Shown piece after piece: positions 36,335 through 49,700 of a DNA stretch of 64,000 bases. Both the position numbers and the translations under genes were made by a program. Under the pieces are notes generated by a model. The model was given only the letters and a program-made list of their open reading frames with translations, did not search any database and was not told the origin of the DNA. Each line of letters opens with the position of its first letter. The first letter of the stretch is position 1. The stretch is from Puffinus mauretanicus (taxonomy: Eukaryota; Chordata; Aves; Procellariiformes; Procellariidae). The DNA is taken from NCBI GenBank assembly GCA_023333565.1, contig JAJKFH010000102.1, positions 558,001 to 622,000 on the forward strand, in the 5' to 3' direction.

Positions 36335-36425
36335 AAAAAGATGTAGGGTCAGATTCTGAAGTCGTGTCAATTGGTGTAAATCCAGAATAGCAGTGTTTAA
36401 GTCACTGAAGTCAAAACAGTAAGAA
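36335..36425 (+). repeat. Ancient amniote repeat relic
   Basis: GGGTCAGATTCTGAAGTCGT, TTGGTGTAAATCCAGAATAG and AGTCACTGAAGTCAAAACAG keep the order 'ggccagattctg...ttacactggtgtaaatccagagtaac...ttgaagtcaatgg' of an old sauropsid repeat. Confidence 0.5.
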
Positions 36426-36741
36426 ACCCATATAAAAATGCATAATCAACCTCATTGTTTTTTCAATAGTGAATCCCTGCAGTGAAGGCTCTGTTAGAAA
36501 CATCGTATCGGCAAGGGGTTTCCTTTCTTCTGAACAGAGTTTCTAACATACGTCATTACACAGGTTGAAGAATCAATTTCTATGCATAAGTCTAAATACC
36601 TCCTTCTTATCTGAGCTTTTTTTGCCGTGGGGTTTGATTGGGGGAAGACTTGTAGATTTTTTCTTCATACCAAAATGCACAAAGAGAAGTGCATTAAGCT
36701 GATCGCTGGTGTATCATACGATAATCTTTATATATTTCAGC

Positions 36742-36773
36742 TAGATAGATAGATAGATAGGTAGATGGATGGA
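36742..36773. repeat. (TAGA)n tetranucleotide microsatellite, interrupted
   Basis: About five perfect TAGA/GATA units are followed by degenerate GTAGATGGATGGA copies. Probably length-polymorphic. Confidence 0.9.
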
Positions 36774-38720
36774 CCCTTTTTGTGGAAAGTCAGGGCTGCT
36801 GCTGGGGATAACAGAGCAATCCCTGCAGCGTTCTTCACTCAGGAAGATTAAAATAGACTGCTTCTGCTTCCTTCTATAGCTTAGGCAAACCAAAATCTTT
36901 GTATAGCAAAGCAAATATGAGAGACGCAAAACAGTCTACATTTCTCACTCTGCAGGTTCTTTTTTTTCCCCCGTTGATTATATATACTGGGTTTCATCCT
37001 CTCTTATCTCTGACTGTTAGAAGGAAATCAAAGAGACTGCAAAATCTAACTTAAAGGCAACTTGGATGGAGGGGGGAGAATCTTTCACCATCTATTGACA
37101 GCATGCCCAATATCCCTTATGATCCAGCTGGCCAACCTGAGAGTTGTATTTTTGCTTTTGTGTGACAGCAGGGAATGTATACTTTAATACCTACACAGAC
37201 TTGGTATCTGCACTCTCTTCCTTCCTCTCCACATCTGAACATGTTTTTCCCTCTATTATAAACCTTGAAATTCAATGTAATCTACATTTTTTTCTCTTGG
37301 CCAAGAGCATAGGAACTGACTGTTCACTATAGAAAATGGCCACTCTAAACAGAACAGAAATGATAGTTTAGCATGTCAGGATGCGGTGGCTGAAAGCAAG
37401 GGTTAAAGCAGCGCCCGGCTGTTACTGCCTGGTAATGGAATTTCCTCTGCCTCTCACAAAACAGGAGGTTCTGGCAGCATGTTTAAGTGTTCTTGTGCTG
37501 ACCCTTCTCACCTCAGACACAGCCCGGGGATTTTGTTCATTTTGAGTCAGGATTGAGGTTTTTTTGCAGCCCAAATCACCTCAAGCCCTGGATAGAAGTG
37601 AAGACCTGAGCTTTTGGACACGTGTGACTATTCATGTCAACTGGGGCAGTCTTCTGTAAGGGGCTTGGAAGAAAAAAACAACTGAAGCATCTCTATTATT
37701 TTAAAGAAAAGTTCAGTCTTATTTTCATTGTTTGCTTTTTTAAAAACTGATACGTTTTCTTTTTTTAAAGCCCTTTTTTTTAAAAAAAAAAAAAGCCTAC
37801 ATTTTAAAAGGGAACAAAACCAAGCCCATCTCTAGAAAGGGAAGAATTCCTGAGTTATGCAGAGACCCACTAATTGTTGCTGAATGTCGTTGTGTGAGAA
37901 AGGTAGAACTGAGCTTACCTGTGAAAGGAGAGGCAAGGAGAGAGAGATTCTCAGCAAGAATTAGGCTGATTATTATTCCGCGGCATCTGTCTCTTTCTAC
38001 CTTAGGAGTCTATTGCATAAGCGCCTCACAGCTTTAAAAACAAAAAAATAAGGTCATTCGTCATGGAATGTTTTGCTTAAAAATACAGGTTTCCAAATTA
38101 GCATAGCTTAGATCACCCTTACTAGGCAGCCTCTTGTCTTAAGGGACCATCCCAAAGTATCGTCAAATCCTGTGAGTATAATTTTTCCCTCCCTTCCAGA
38201 ATACTACCTTCTTTGCCAATCCCTAGTACCCTTCATTGAGTATCAGGGAAATGCCACAGGGTTGAATTTAGCAGATTAAGTCTAAATGGCCCAAATTCTG
38301 CTGTTTTTTATCAGTGAAACTCTCAGTAGGAGCTCTGCTTATGGAAGGACTTCAGATTTTGAGCCCATGCAGTAGCTGGAAAACTCACTTTGATAAATAC
38401 AATTAGAATAATAGCTAATAATCCGTTATAGTTCCTACCATTAAAAGACATGGGTGCAATTTACAATCATTCTGCATTAAAGTGGCATTAAAGTCATCTT
38501 TTAACCATGTCACCAACAGTGAAAACAAGGCATAGAAACAGTATTTGTCTAGCATGACATAAAGAATCTAAGTACTGCCTTTAAATTATTAGCCTGTGTT
38601 TGCTCTACAAGATATCTCCTCACGCAAAACAAACCCTTAGAACTCTTGGAAGAAATTTTCTAAAATCACATTTTCCGAGAGGTCTTAAAGCTCATTTGGA
38701 TTTGCATTGGGCTGAAAACT

Positions 38721-38740
38721 ATTTTATTTTATTTTATTTT
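38721..38740. repeat. (ATTTT)4 pentanucleotide repeat
   Basis: Four perfect ATTTT units in IQSEC3 intron 1. Confidence 0.9.
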
Positions 38741-39083
38741 GTATTGGTTTAAGAGAGTATTTTTTATCTTAGTGAAGAGGCAAGTTTTAAAAGACAATGT
38801 TAGAGTCACTTAATTGCTGTTGTGGTCTGAGGCTGTTTGCTATATTTTTGTTTGATTTCAAAAGCTAATTATGTAACTTTAAAATGAAGATATTGCATAT
38901 GCAGAGGTGCTGTTTTCCATAATTTTTCTTTTTAACTATGCATTCATGTTCTTTTCTATGGATTATCTCCAGGGTAAAGGCATTAGACAAAATCCCACTA
39001 ATTTCAATGGATACTAACAATAACTGTAAATATTATGGCTTACTATTAACATATTTTGCTATATTTGCGCATTGCACCAGCAC

Positions 39084-39106
39084 AAAAAAAAAAAAAAAAA
39101 AAAAAA
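39084..39106. repeat. Poly(A) tract, 23 bases
   Basis: Twenty-three uninterrupted A followed by GAAGA. It could be the tail of a retro-insertion, but the preceding 200 bp resembles no known element and I saw no target-site duplication. Confidence 0.9.
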
Positions 39107-41809
39107 GAAGACCAGAACAACTCTGAATGGCTTGTGTACCCCAGATACCCATTCCTTCCACTTTGGGCGCACGAGGAATGCTACATGTGCCCTCTGCTTT
39201 CATTCTTTCAGGGTTTCAACTCCCTTGAGCTTTCACACACCAGAAGTAGTTGCATTGGTGCTGCCCTGGGTTCTGCAGATCCCTGCTAGCAATGTACCGT
39301 TTCAGCATCAAAAGTTATTTGGAGTAGAGTGCTGTAAGCTGGTTTCAAATGACAGAGGTCTGCATCAGCATAGCTACACAGATGCTAAAGACCTGCTTAG
39401 ATGATTTTGAAATAAAGAGCATAATGAGAGGAAAACAGAAAGTAGACTCTCTGTGACTACGTCCCATTTAAAGATATATCCATACTGGTTCCATTCACAT
39501 TGTAATCAGCCTAAGACATACTTTATGACATGAACACACCTGCGTCGTATCTACATCACGGCCTGTAAAATCCCAGGCAGAGGAATATGGAATTAATGAT
39601 TCACAACAATATGTGAGAAATAACAGATGAAGTGAGAGAAGGAAAAGGTCTCAGCTTAGGAAGGGTTCAGGATGAAGTTCTAGGTATAAAATTGCTGAGT
39701 AAAGACGGCATGAGGAATTCCACCCACAGGGATAGCTGCATAAAGTCCCGCCAGAGCAACACTGTGTCAAGGCTGAAAATATGTTGTTGGAAATCTCACT
39801 GGCGGGACGGGAGCATCAGGAAGTAATAATAAGGAAGGAATCTGTGTGAAATACTGCCTAGCCGTGCTTTGGACAGCTACTACCTGTGTATCTGTGTCCT
39901 GAGCCCAGTTAGAGCAGTACCTGGAGTAACAAAGACTCATAGTAATCTTTTAACAAGAGAAGCTAAGGGCTGAAAGCAACAGCAAAAATGGTGAATTTTT
40001 TAATGCTTAAATGAGGATGGATGCAAATGCATTATTTTGTTTTTCTGATAAGATGGTGATATTTTTATGTCACTCAGCTGTATGTTCTGTTGCAGCCAGG
40101 CTGCTCTTCAATGGTGGCAAGGGTACCTTTCTTCCATACACTTTGTATTGGCCCGTTTGGTGTCATTTCCCAGGCAGATCCAAGGTAAGGCTCTTTGAGA
40201 GGACTTTAGGAGCAATGGGCTCACATGGCAACACTGTTAGCATTCAAAAGAATTCACATATGGCTGTTTGGAAGAGTATAAATGGAAGAATGTCCCAAAT
40301 GAATAGCTATTAACAACGCCCTTGAGAATTCCTGCCAGGGACACAGCACCAGTGACTTTTGGGCTGGCTGTCCCATTCTTTGCAGCACGTAGTGTATGGA
40401 AGGACACCCGTTGTTTTGAGATTGCAACAAGCGACTGATACTTCCATGTCCTTCATAAAATGATGCACACACACGAATATACAATTCAGACATGGTTCAT
40501 ACAGTTTATGCATACAGCAAGTGGCTACTTATATGAGGCATAGACTGTACACATTCCCACCTACACCATACTTGAAGTTATTTGCACTTTTAGTCAGAGT
40601 AAGCCAGAGAAATCTAGCCTTGGGATGGTCTTCTAGTCCTTAGATGGTGCCAGACCAGAGCTAGAAGTCAGCTAGAAGTCTGGTCTTCTATTAATTATGG
40701 CTTCTACCTACTCATTCAAAAAAAGCATTCACGTGATAAAATGAAGTACACTTCTGCAAGCAAAATCCTCTAGACAAACAGATGTATTAGACTGTAGAAA
40801 TTTCCCACTGTTTTTTTTTTCCTTCTGCCTTGGAATCCAAGTAGAAAGAGTGAAAAAGAGCTACTGTCTCTCTACCTTAATCTTTCTGTACATAGGGTTT
40901 CTTCATCTTCTGTTTTCCTGTTTTGATAGGTTGCTTGTTTTCTTCTTTCTTTCCTAGTTCAGCAGTGGTTTATTTCTCTTTTTCCATTCTCGGTTATGAA
41001 ACCTTTTGTTGTTTCTCCCTTAGGAAAACATTATAGAAAGCCAGAAATATTCCTCTGTTTAACAGATGGAAAATATTTCACTTGTTATAAAATTACTTGT
41101 AGCCTGTGATCATTACTTGGTCCACATTCCATGGAACCATATAAGAGCAAATAAGGAAAAAAGAAAAGAGTCATTTGTGAAGACAGAGCCTGAAATGTGA
41201 CCATTTTCCCTTTCTTTTTCATACTTTTAAAAAAACTTAAATATACATTTTTTCCTTCAAAGAGGTGTATCTTAAAACAAACTAGTAATATTCTTGTGTT
41301 CATCTATTCTGGAGTTTGTAATTTCATTTAGCTAAGCCCTAGGTGAGAAAATGAGGGTCTTGACTGTTGGATTTGTTCTGCCCCATGACTCTGTTTAAGA
41401 TCTCTTAGTTAGAGCATTAGTCTAACAGTCTTAAGATCAAAGTTTAGTTCCTCCTAAATGTATGTTTAAAAGACTTGTGGTGCTGGACAATCCCTTTCAT
41501 CTCTGTGTATTTTAAGATCTGTAGCAAAGCAGTTGGAGATCTATTGTTACAGATAAGAGTGGGTAGATAGATCAGGAACAATCCTTTTTATAAATTTCAG
41601 CACAGGAAGCAGCATAAAGCTCCTGGCATTACTTGCAATGTGTACTGCAAGGCAATATGTATATTTGCACGTAGAAGAGAGAATGTGTTTGCATGAGCAT
41701 TTGTCTACAGTAAGTGTCTAAGAGCAAAGTTGAAATAGCACCTAGTTTTTCTGCTTTTTACATACAGAAAAGCAAGTCGTCTGCTGGAGGAAATCAGTGT
41801 CTCTTTACT

Positions 41810-41915
41810 GACGTCAGTACAGCCATGATAATTTACATCACCTGAGGATCTGTACCAGATTTTGTTTATCTCTCCTCACACACAAATACACATATATGCA
41901 CTGGTGTAAATGTGT
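41810..41915. repeat. Possible ancient amniote repeat relic
   Basis: TTACATCACCTGAGGATCTG, and further on GCACTGGTGTAAATGTG, contain both halves of the 'gtgtaaat...tgaggatctgg' palindromic family, in a diverged and rearranged state. Confidence 0.3.
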
Positions 41916-42727
41916 GTTGACAATAGCAATGGATAGCAACTCATCACAGAAATAACAGTGAACAATGAGAAAACCATTAAGCAACATTCTGATTCTTCGT
42001 ATAATAGGTTTGTAATGTTTTCTTATGGTATTTTAATGTAAGGTGGTAGGAGTTTTGTTGCTGCAGGGTTATAAAGATATATTTGCTCTGTTTGATAATG
42101 TTTTTTCTTTTCTCTACCCTGTGCATGCACCCTCAGTCTGCTTCTCACACAGGTATTATTTTTATTGCTTTTGCTAAGATTATGCTCATTGATCAGCTGT
42201 TATTTTATGTGCTCTGAAGTAGCACTTTCTGAGGGGGATAGAAGGGGATCAATATTTTCCATGATTAGTCACATCTAAGAGGGGACATTTTGGTGAAATT
42301 GAAGTGATTTTGAATAAGAAATTAAAAATGGCAAACCTTATCCTTCCTGCCCTCTTCCAGCTGAAAACAAGGGGGTCTGTGAGCTGCAGAGCAAATGAAG
42401 CTTGGCTTCCAGAAGATTTGTGTCACGGTTACATTTTCTGGTGCCTAACAAGATGTGAGTTCTGATCTAAGCTTCTCCTGGGTTTTATAACATCCTGGCT
42501 TTTATAACATCTCTCTCCAACATGGAGACTTCTGTGTGGAGTAATGGCTTCAGTTCACTCGGCAGCCTTTCCCTCAGTGGAGAACCTACAAAGTTCTCTC
42601 TATTACAGCCCGCCAGCTATTTTCATGGAACTTGTAAGAGGTTAGTATCTCTGAGATCACTGTTGCTCACTCAAACTTGGTTGAAACTCAGAGTGGGATC
42701 TGCAGTTACAAAGTAGGAACCAACATA

Positions 42728-42764
42728 GACACACACACCCACACAGAGAAAGAGAGAGACACAC
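42728..42764. repeat. Mixed (AC)n/(AG)n microsatellite
   Basis: A short purine-pyrimidine simple-repeat mixture made of ACACACACACCC followed by ACAGAGAAAGAGAGAGACAC. Confidence 0.8.
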
Positions 42765-43608
42765 ATGCATAGAAGGAAAAAGGAAAAGATTATGTGGTCA
42801 CAGAAAACATATTTTGCTTAGGAACCCAGGCAATAAAGACCAAGTCCTAGATAATTTTTTGATTTAGCTCACCAGTATATCAAAATGGCTGAACAGTCCA
42901 CTCCAAATCTGTGACCCTTTCTTGGAGCTGGTGTTCTGTGTGTAATAGCCTCTTAAAAGTCTTGGAATATTAAAGTTATAAAGAATTGGGAAATTACTGT
43001 TGGAATTCAGGGGGCACCTAGGTGGAGGTTTACCATTGGCAAATGGAGTCTGTTGCTCCTCCTGGCTTTGCATATGAAGTTGGTGGATCATCTTAATCCA
43101 CCTGCCAACATTCGTGTGGGCATGGGCTGCTGCTGGGACAGTTACTACTAGAGAGGTTAATTTATATTTGCTGAAACACACTAAAGCATCTATGTCGTTC
43201 TCAAGAGTAGTAGAAAATCGACACCGAAATTATTATAGATCTTAAGGAGGCTTGGGATTTTCTTCAGGTTTTGCTGTAGTTTGGATGTTTGTTCAAATTC
43301 TGACCTTTCTATTAAAATGCAGGACCTTGCTGTCAATCTGTTTGTCTCTGTGATGTCGATTTCCAGGCAGTCCTCCGAAGTGGTTCACACTTTACAGCTC
43401 CAGTGGGAGAGTTGCTCTGACAGCACCTCCTTCAGCCTCAGCGTCCAGCATCTTCGTGTTGCTGTGCCTGGGTGGGCACTGCCTTCATGGAACATCCTCG
43501 GATCTGCCTCCCGGCGCAGTGTGGTTTTGGCCCTGAGGTTCTTAATGGACTTCATATAAGATAGCATTTTCCAAAAGAGAGGGTACCTCTCCAGATTTAT
43601 AGAGATTA

Positions 43609-43977
43609 TTACCTTTCTACTTCAGTTATAGAACTAAGCTCAGACCTGTCTTTCCTTGCTTTTGCCCCTCTGTGAGGAATACTGTTTCTGCCTCTGTTGG
43701 GCTGTTCCAGGAAAAGTTTCAGCTCTGCAGTCAGTTCAGAATTCTCACAAATGTCCTTGTCTTTCATTTGCTGGTTTTTAATTTGCGAATCCATTCCCAG
43801 TAGGACACCAGTAATTTGCCTGTGTCTGCCTAAGTACTCCATGGCCCCCTTCTCTATAGTAACTGAATATCTGGATTTGTCCTGAGGGCCCATGCTGATA
43901 TCCATGCACACTGGACCACTAACCTTCATCTGAACTAGCAAAGAATCTGAGGAATCTCCTCCCTTTTCTCTGAGCAT
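43609..43977 (-). other. Unrecognised open frame, exon-like, antisense to IQSEC3 intron 1
   Basis: From the ATG at 43977 the minus strand reads 122 codons to a TAA at 43611-43609. The frame is open further upstream, to a stop at about 44058. The predicted peptide is hydrophilic and charged (for example MLREKGGDSSDSLLVQMKVS near the start and QIKNQQMKDKDICENSELTA later). It has no signal peptide, membrane segment or family I recognise. The frame ends exactly at GAAAG|GTAATA, a fair splice donor, so it could be an internal exon of an unknown gene. One or two frames of this length are expected by chance in a window of this size, so this is weak. Confidence 0.15.
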
Positions 43978-44124
43978 TCCTTGGTTCTCATGCCAAAGGG
44001 TTTTCTTCAAGCAGTTTTCTTCTACAATGTTTTGTGCCAATAAATCTATATCCAGTCAAACTCCTGATGTAGATAGACTGCATGGCTCTAATCAGTAATT
44101 TGCACTATTTTACCATCTAGGTAA

Positions 44125-44205
44125 GTCTAAGAGCCAGATTCTGTTACCACTTAACTGTAAATCTGAGTGGCTGAACTCATTTAACTAAGTGGCTTCAAAT
44201 TTGAA
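44125..44205 (+). repeat. Possible ancient amniote repeat relic
   Basis: AAGAGCCAGATTCTGTTACC followed by ACTTAACTGTAAATCTGAGT recalls the 'ggccagattctgntctcanttacnnnngtaaatc' signature also seen at 36335-36425. Confidence 0.35.
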
Positions 44206-46159
44206 GAGATGTGAGATAACGCTCATATATAACTTCTGATGTTACGGATCTTCTTGAACTGACTTCTGTCCCACCACTGGAGCTAGTTAGTTTGAGTTAG
44301 CTATTAGCTTATTAGATTCTGTGCATACTTGCCATGGCAATCATCTGGGATGGCACAGCTGACTGCTGTAATGTTTCCCCCAAGAATTCTTTATTACTCA
44401 TTTGGGAAAATACTGATGTCCATGTTAGCTGCAGCAACATCCACTGCTGGTCCCTTGTTTCTGCCAAGAAAGGAGTGAGTTTCTCATCTTTGTCAAGCTG
44501 AATACATAAATATTGATTTCACTAGACATGCTCTGACTGGAACTATTTTACCACCTTTATTGCCTCATTTACTGTGGCTTTTACACAGCCAAGCAGATGG
44601 GGAATACCAGACTGTATCCTTGGTGGATGAAAAGCATTGGCAAAGAGTTTCAGTCTCGGACATTTAAAGATATTAAGCCTCCCAAAGGTGGAAGAAAGAA
44701 TCTACTTGTTTTTAAGGGAGGGATCAGACTTCTGCCATTTGCTTTCAGCAAGTTACTTTACAGGTAGGCAGAAGAAAGGAAATACTGGTGACATGAGAAG
44801 AGGGGAAGAAGAGGATGAGAGGCATCTACTCTCTGCTAAGGGCAACCTTCAGGCTGATTTTAAGTCTATATTAACCCACTCTTCAAATCCCAAGCCTGAA
44901 AGCATGGCTGCAGCGTTGCCTCAGGACTACATCCCAGCGGTGTACACATCTGCACGGTCTCCAAAGCCTCTGCAGCAGTCATAAGATAGAATATACCATA
45001 CTTCTGGGTTCTGCAGAGGTTGTCTGTGCAGGGAGATACAAGCTGGTGGAAGAGTGGACAGCAGTGGGGAGAAGTTACAAGGGGAAGGGGAATGGCCCAG
45101 TGGAAGCTATAGAATGCAGGAGGGCCAGGAGCCCCATAACCTTATCCTGCAGAGGCTGTGAGTTTTTTGAATGCCTGGTTCATTTTCGTGTGCGACTGTA
45201 ATGATGCTTCAGTGTAGCTGGGGGGAGGGAAGGAGTGACAGGGGTTTACATTCTATTTTTATGAAGCTTCTTACTCAGGAGAAATTAATAATGAACAGCA
45301 CACACTGAGCATTATCCTTAACAGATACTGACTGGTTGAAGCCACCTCCCCATTAGGCAACTCCTGGGCTTAAGGAAGGAGCCCACTACTGTACACGCAG
45401 AGCATATGTGACTAGTTCTAATCACTGTGGGATGAGAGGTTTATCAGATCTCGTAAAACAATGCAGTTTAACCTGGTCAGGCAGTGTCTGGGAGATCTCC
45501 AAGAAGTACCCAGAGTGCTAGGAGAGGACAGTGGAGTATGTCTGCAGATAGCATCCTTTTCAGGATCCTTTTTTTCTGATTAGAAGTTGGGGACCTTGGC
45601 CACCTGTGTCCCTTCACAGGATATACACATACAGAGAGCAAAGGTGTTATCCCTGTTCATATGCTGGTGTAAAGTTGTCATCACGTTCCTCTCACTGTTT
45701 TGCTTAATTGACAACAGGACCATTCTTCACTGTCTTCCTTTTGTGAAGTTATTTTCTTTTGTGTGACATGGGTTTGAGATGCCAGCAAATCCTCATCCTC
45801 ACATCCCACTACCTCAAGCACAAATGATAATATGACTTATAAAGCATAAGGAATCAGGGCCATTCTTCTGCTGCAGTTTTTACAAGGCTTGATTGCAGGC
45901 TGCTATGGCCAACTCTCATAGCTAACACTAGAAACAGCTGCATTTCAGAGATGAGCACATATGCACAGTAATGTTACTTTTTTTAAAGTGCTTTGGGAAG
46001 TAATGCACTTATTCACAGGTGGAATATTGTTAGTTTACGTCCCTACCAATATCTAAAAGTGCAGCAAGTAGTAAGTATGTAAGCTTTTCCTCTAGTACAC
46101 CTCTAACCATGGCAAGATCTTGCTGCAGGAAGAATGATAGAAATACCATGCAAAAATAA

Positions 46160-46385
46160 GTAGTAATAACAATCATCATCATCATCATCATACTGTCTGT
46201 TCTTCATTACTCTTTATCAGTAGACCCTTCAGTGCTTACAAAGGTAGTTCTCATTTTACAGAAGGGGATGAAGACATGGAAAATGTTTTGCTTGAGTTCA
46301 CCCAGCTAGTCAAAACTGAGAGTAAAACCTGTGTCCCAGGGCTCTGATCTGTCAAGTAGGCTACAGTGCCTTGAAAGCAGGAGAC
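46160..46385 (-). repeat. MIR-like SINE relic, nearly full length
   Basis: The plus strand reads GTTCTCATTTTACAGAAGGG, GATGAAGACATGGAAAATG, GAGTTCACCCAGCTAGTC, CTGTGTCCCAGGGCTCTGAT and TAGGCTACAGTGCCTTG in order. This is the reverse complement of the MIR layout: 'cattttacagatgaggaaactgagg', 'gtcacacagctagt', 'ggattcgaacccaggcag', 'tatgctatactgcc'. It is the best-preserved MIR-like copy in the window. Its left end abuts a (CAT)n run. Confidence 0.7.
46172..46190. repeat. (ATC)6 trinucleotide repeat
   Basis: Six ATC/CAT units immediately beside the MIR-like relic. Probably grew from the element's AT-rich 3' tail. Confidence 0.9.
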
Positions 46386-46720
46386 AAACAGGACAATAAG
46401 TGTTAAATGTTACAAGGTCACTTTTATGGCATAAATAACATTGCTGTAAATCCTAAAATCTGATTCACTCCCTGGACAGCTTGATATCAGGAAGAGTTTT
46501 GACCAATTAAAGATCTATAACTTGGCCAAAAATCCTTAACAGCCATTCATGATTGGTGTCAGTTATGTATACTAGAAAGAATGAGCAGTGGAGACTGGAG
46601 ATAAAGTTGAATATTTAATTTGAAGAGGAATTGAGACACGTGGTTTCAGGTTGGCAGGGCTGTGAAAGTGTATTGCATGCAAGTTCAGCAAGATTTACAA
46701 AAGTAGCTAGTCCAGCAAGA

Positions 46721-46770
46721 AAATGTGTCAGAGTGAAAAAGTGGTGTAAATGTGTCAGAGTAAAAAAGTG
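46721..46770. repeat. Tandem duplication, two copies, 27-bp period
   Basis: AAATGTGTCAGAGTGAAAAA followed by GTG recurs 27 bp later with one substitution (TGAAAAA to TAAAAAA). Confidence 0.9.
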
Positions 46771-49700
46771 TAAGAAACAACGCACGTATGCTGGAGTGTG
46801 TTTTGTTTCTTGCAGCAATGAACCAGTTATGAGTTGCACAAAATTATGAGGGGAGGGAGTAGGGAGAGAATGTAGGTTAAGAGTCTATAGTCTCTGCTGT
46901 TTCAATCTGCTTTCATGGGAGAAAGCTCAGCAAGCACATGGAAGACACCAAAAATATTCCTCTCGTGGGAGAAAAAGGAAAAACCTCCCACAGAGGTAGG
47001 CACTGCATGTGAGCTAGGGAAGCGGAAAGTAATTATCACATCTGTGCATGTGAATAAGTTGACAGAGTCCCTTCTCCAAAAACCACTGCCTAGCAAGACG
47101 CAGTTCCTTCTTCGCACAGCTATATTTTCTCTCTCCCTGTTCTCCTATTAAATACAGAGCCATACTGGAGTCTGCTGCCTCCATCCTCTCCTTCCCTGAC
47201 ACAATCACAGCAATACATGCAATCACCAAGTTGTGTAGACAGTGTCAAAGTCTTGCTCTGTCAGATTTTTCCTGCCTCACCCAAGGAGAACTCTTGCATG
47301 ACTGATATGTGTGGCTTAATGGATTCTGGGCTGAGGTTTTCATTTCCAGTAATAAAAGGAGTACTTGCATTCCCCCATCCCTCTTGTTTGTGGTACAAGG
47401 CTTGACGGTAACCATGTTTCATTAGCTCAGTCTGATTAGCTGTTACGTGGGAACATCACTTTGATAGGGATTCTCCATCCTGCCTGGTTTTTCATTCAGT
47501 ATTGGGGCAGGCCCCAGTGTTTTACAAACTCAAAGGTAGTTCTGTGTCATACTCTCGTGCATGTATGAGAGGAGGACACTCTGGGAATTCTTACACAACT
47601 GGAATACGTTTCCCACAGTCACGGGTGCATTCAGTATAGACCTAGCCTGCATTTGGTAATGACAGAGATGGCAAGAGAGATCTGGAACAAGGGCAAGAAT
47701 GCCTTCAGGATGTGAATGTGCCTTGGATGTTTCTGGAATTCCTTTGCCTTACCAGTGAGGAGCTATTTATGTTGGTTACTTTTTCCTCTCAGCTTGTACT
47801 GTAGTATACTGATTTCCTCAATTTGAAAGGACTCAGCACCTCAGAGGATCAGGACCTCACTCTCTCTTCTTTATCTTTCACCTCTATTTTTTATTTCTCC
47901 ATTCTGATTTTATTTGCTGCTGTTTTGAATTCCCTGGGGTGAACACTAACCAGAGCCACAATTAGTAACTCTTCTCTTGGGATCTAGTATGGCACTAGTT
48001 GAAGTTATGTCACAAAAAATAACTAAAATATGACCATTTTCATGACATTTCTCTATTATTACCCCTTTTATTAAAGTCATGAAGAAAAGTTGGGACCTGA
48101 GTGGCTCCTGATAGTACAGCAGCATTTGCAAAGATACAGCAAGAATGAAACTGGCCTTCAGGAAAAGAGCTTGGAGCGCCTCTCCAAACTTCACTGGCCC
48201 TTTCGAGACAGCACCATCCTTATTTAGCTCGCCCTTGTTCCTCTTTCTGACTGGTAGTTACACCCTCTCTTTCCCCCAAAATCTCCATTCTACAGCGCTG
48301 CTGCGAGAGTAATGTGGGTGGCAGCTACACCACAATGGCAGCGTATGAATACAGCACTGCTGAGAACAAGGCTGTGATGAAGGTTTCTGTTGCTGGATTC
48401 CCAGATAGCTGTTGGGAGGACGAGGAGCATGGCATGTCTGCATGTACTGAACAGTGAATGAGTAGAGTGAAGTGACATGTGAATGATACACCTATATCCC
48501 CATGAGAATATGCCTTCCTTTCCCTCTAGATACACATCTCTCTGTGGAGGAGTGAAGTCTGAAGGAATGAGGGGTTCAAAAGTATATAAACATATATATT
48601 CACTCACAACTGCTTGGGTGAACAGTCTCGGTGAGATGTGCTTTATGTGACATATATCCAATTTTTACATCTGGTGACTTATATGAGTTTCAAGAACCCA
48701 CTGAATTAACAAAATCATCAATAAGGAAAGATGTAAGGGAAGATTTGCCCAATGGTTTTTTAAAAGAACTTAACATTCAATTGTTTTGTTTAGTGATGTG
48801 GTATGGTGATGACTACATAAAAAAAATCAGCTCTTTTGACCTGTGTTTTGTGCTTCAAAGAGTAAGTGACCACATTCTGAACCTGGGAATAAGAAGGCTC
48901 CAGAGATAGTTTAGAAGAAGCTCTGAGTAAGCAAAAAAAAAGTCATGCTACAAGAAGGAAAGAACTAAGTAGAGGCTTCTAAGCAAGAGGAAGTCGCGCT
49001 TGGGAAACTTTAGACAGGGAGCAAAAAAACACAGGTGGGAGTGCTCAGGAGACAAGCAAAATGCTGACTGTTACCCAGTTCCTGCTATACACTGAAACAA
49101 AGAACCATAGTTACATATACTACTAAAATCAAGCGTAGCCTTCCTCAATATCAACCGTCAGACCACAGTCCATGGAGCTAAAAGATATATCAACCTTTCT
49201 CGCCACTCCATTTCTGAGCTGTTGTAACAGACAGTGTGGCAGGTGCTGTAAGATCATCAGCAGTCACAGCTTTGTTTTGAAACAAACTTTAGAGATATAT
49301 TTATCGATACTAACACCATATCAGGGGAAGCACCTATTTAAACCTAAATAGTACATTTTGTCTACTACCATGACCCTCTGCTAGATGGGGAGAGCTCTGA
49401 TGGCAAGAAGTCCATACAGTGGCTATCATGCCAGTAGACTACCAAGGGTCTGCTTTACGATAAACTAGAGTGAGCTTAGTGACGTTTGTCTACCCTTTAT
49501 GTGGGTATTTCCCCAGGTGGCAAACCCAAGTTTGCTCAGCAGAGCCACTGTGCAAGTCCAGAACTGCATTTGTGAGGTAGGAGTTGCTGGGCAGAAATCA
49601 GATGAATGCAAGAGGTCTGAATTTTCAGGAAGAGACATGGAGAACTGGAGGAAGTGATGCTGCGGGACTTGGACGAAGACTGAGTGTTGTGCAAAGGACT

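Noticed and set aside
39056..39106. Poly(A) tract as the tail of a processed pseudogene
   Set aside because: The upstream sequence has no gene-like similarity and no flanking direct repeats were seen.
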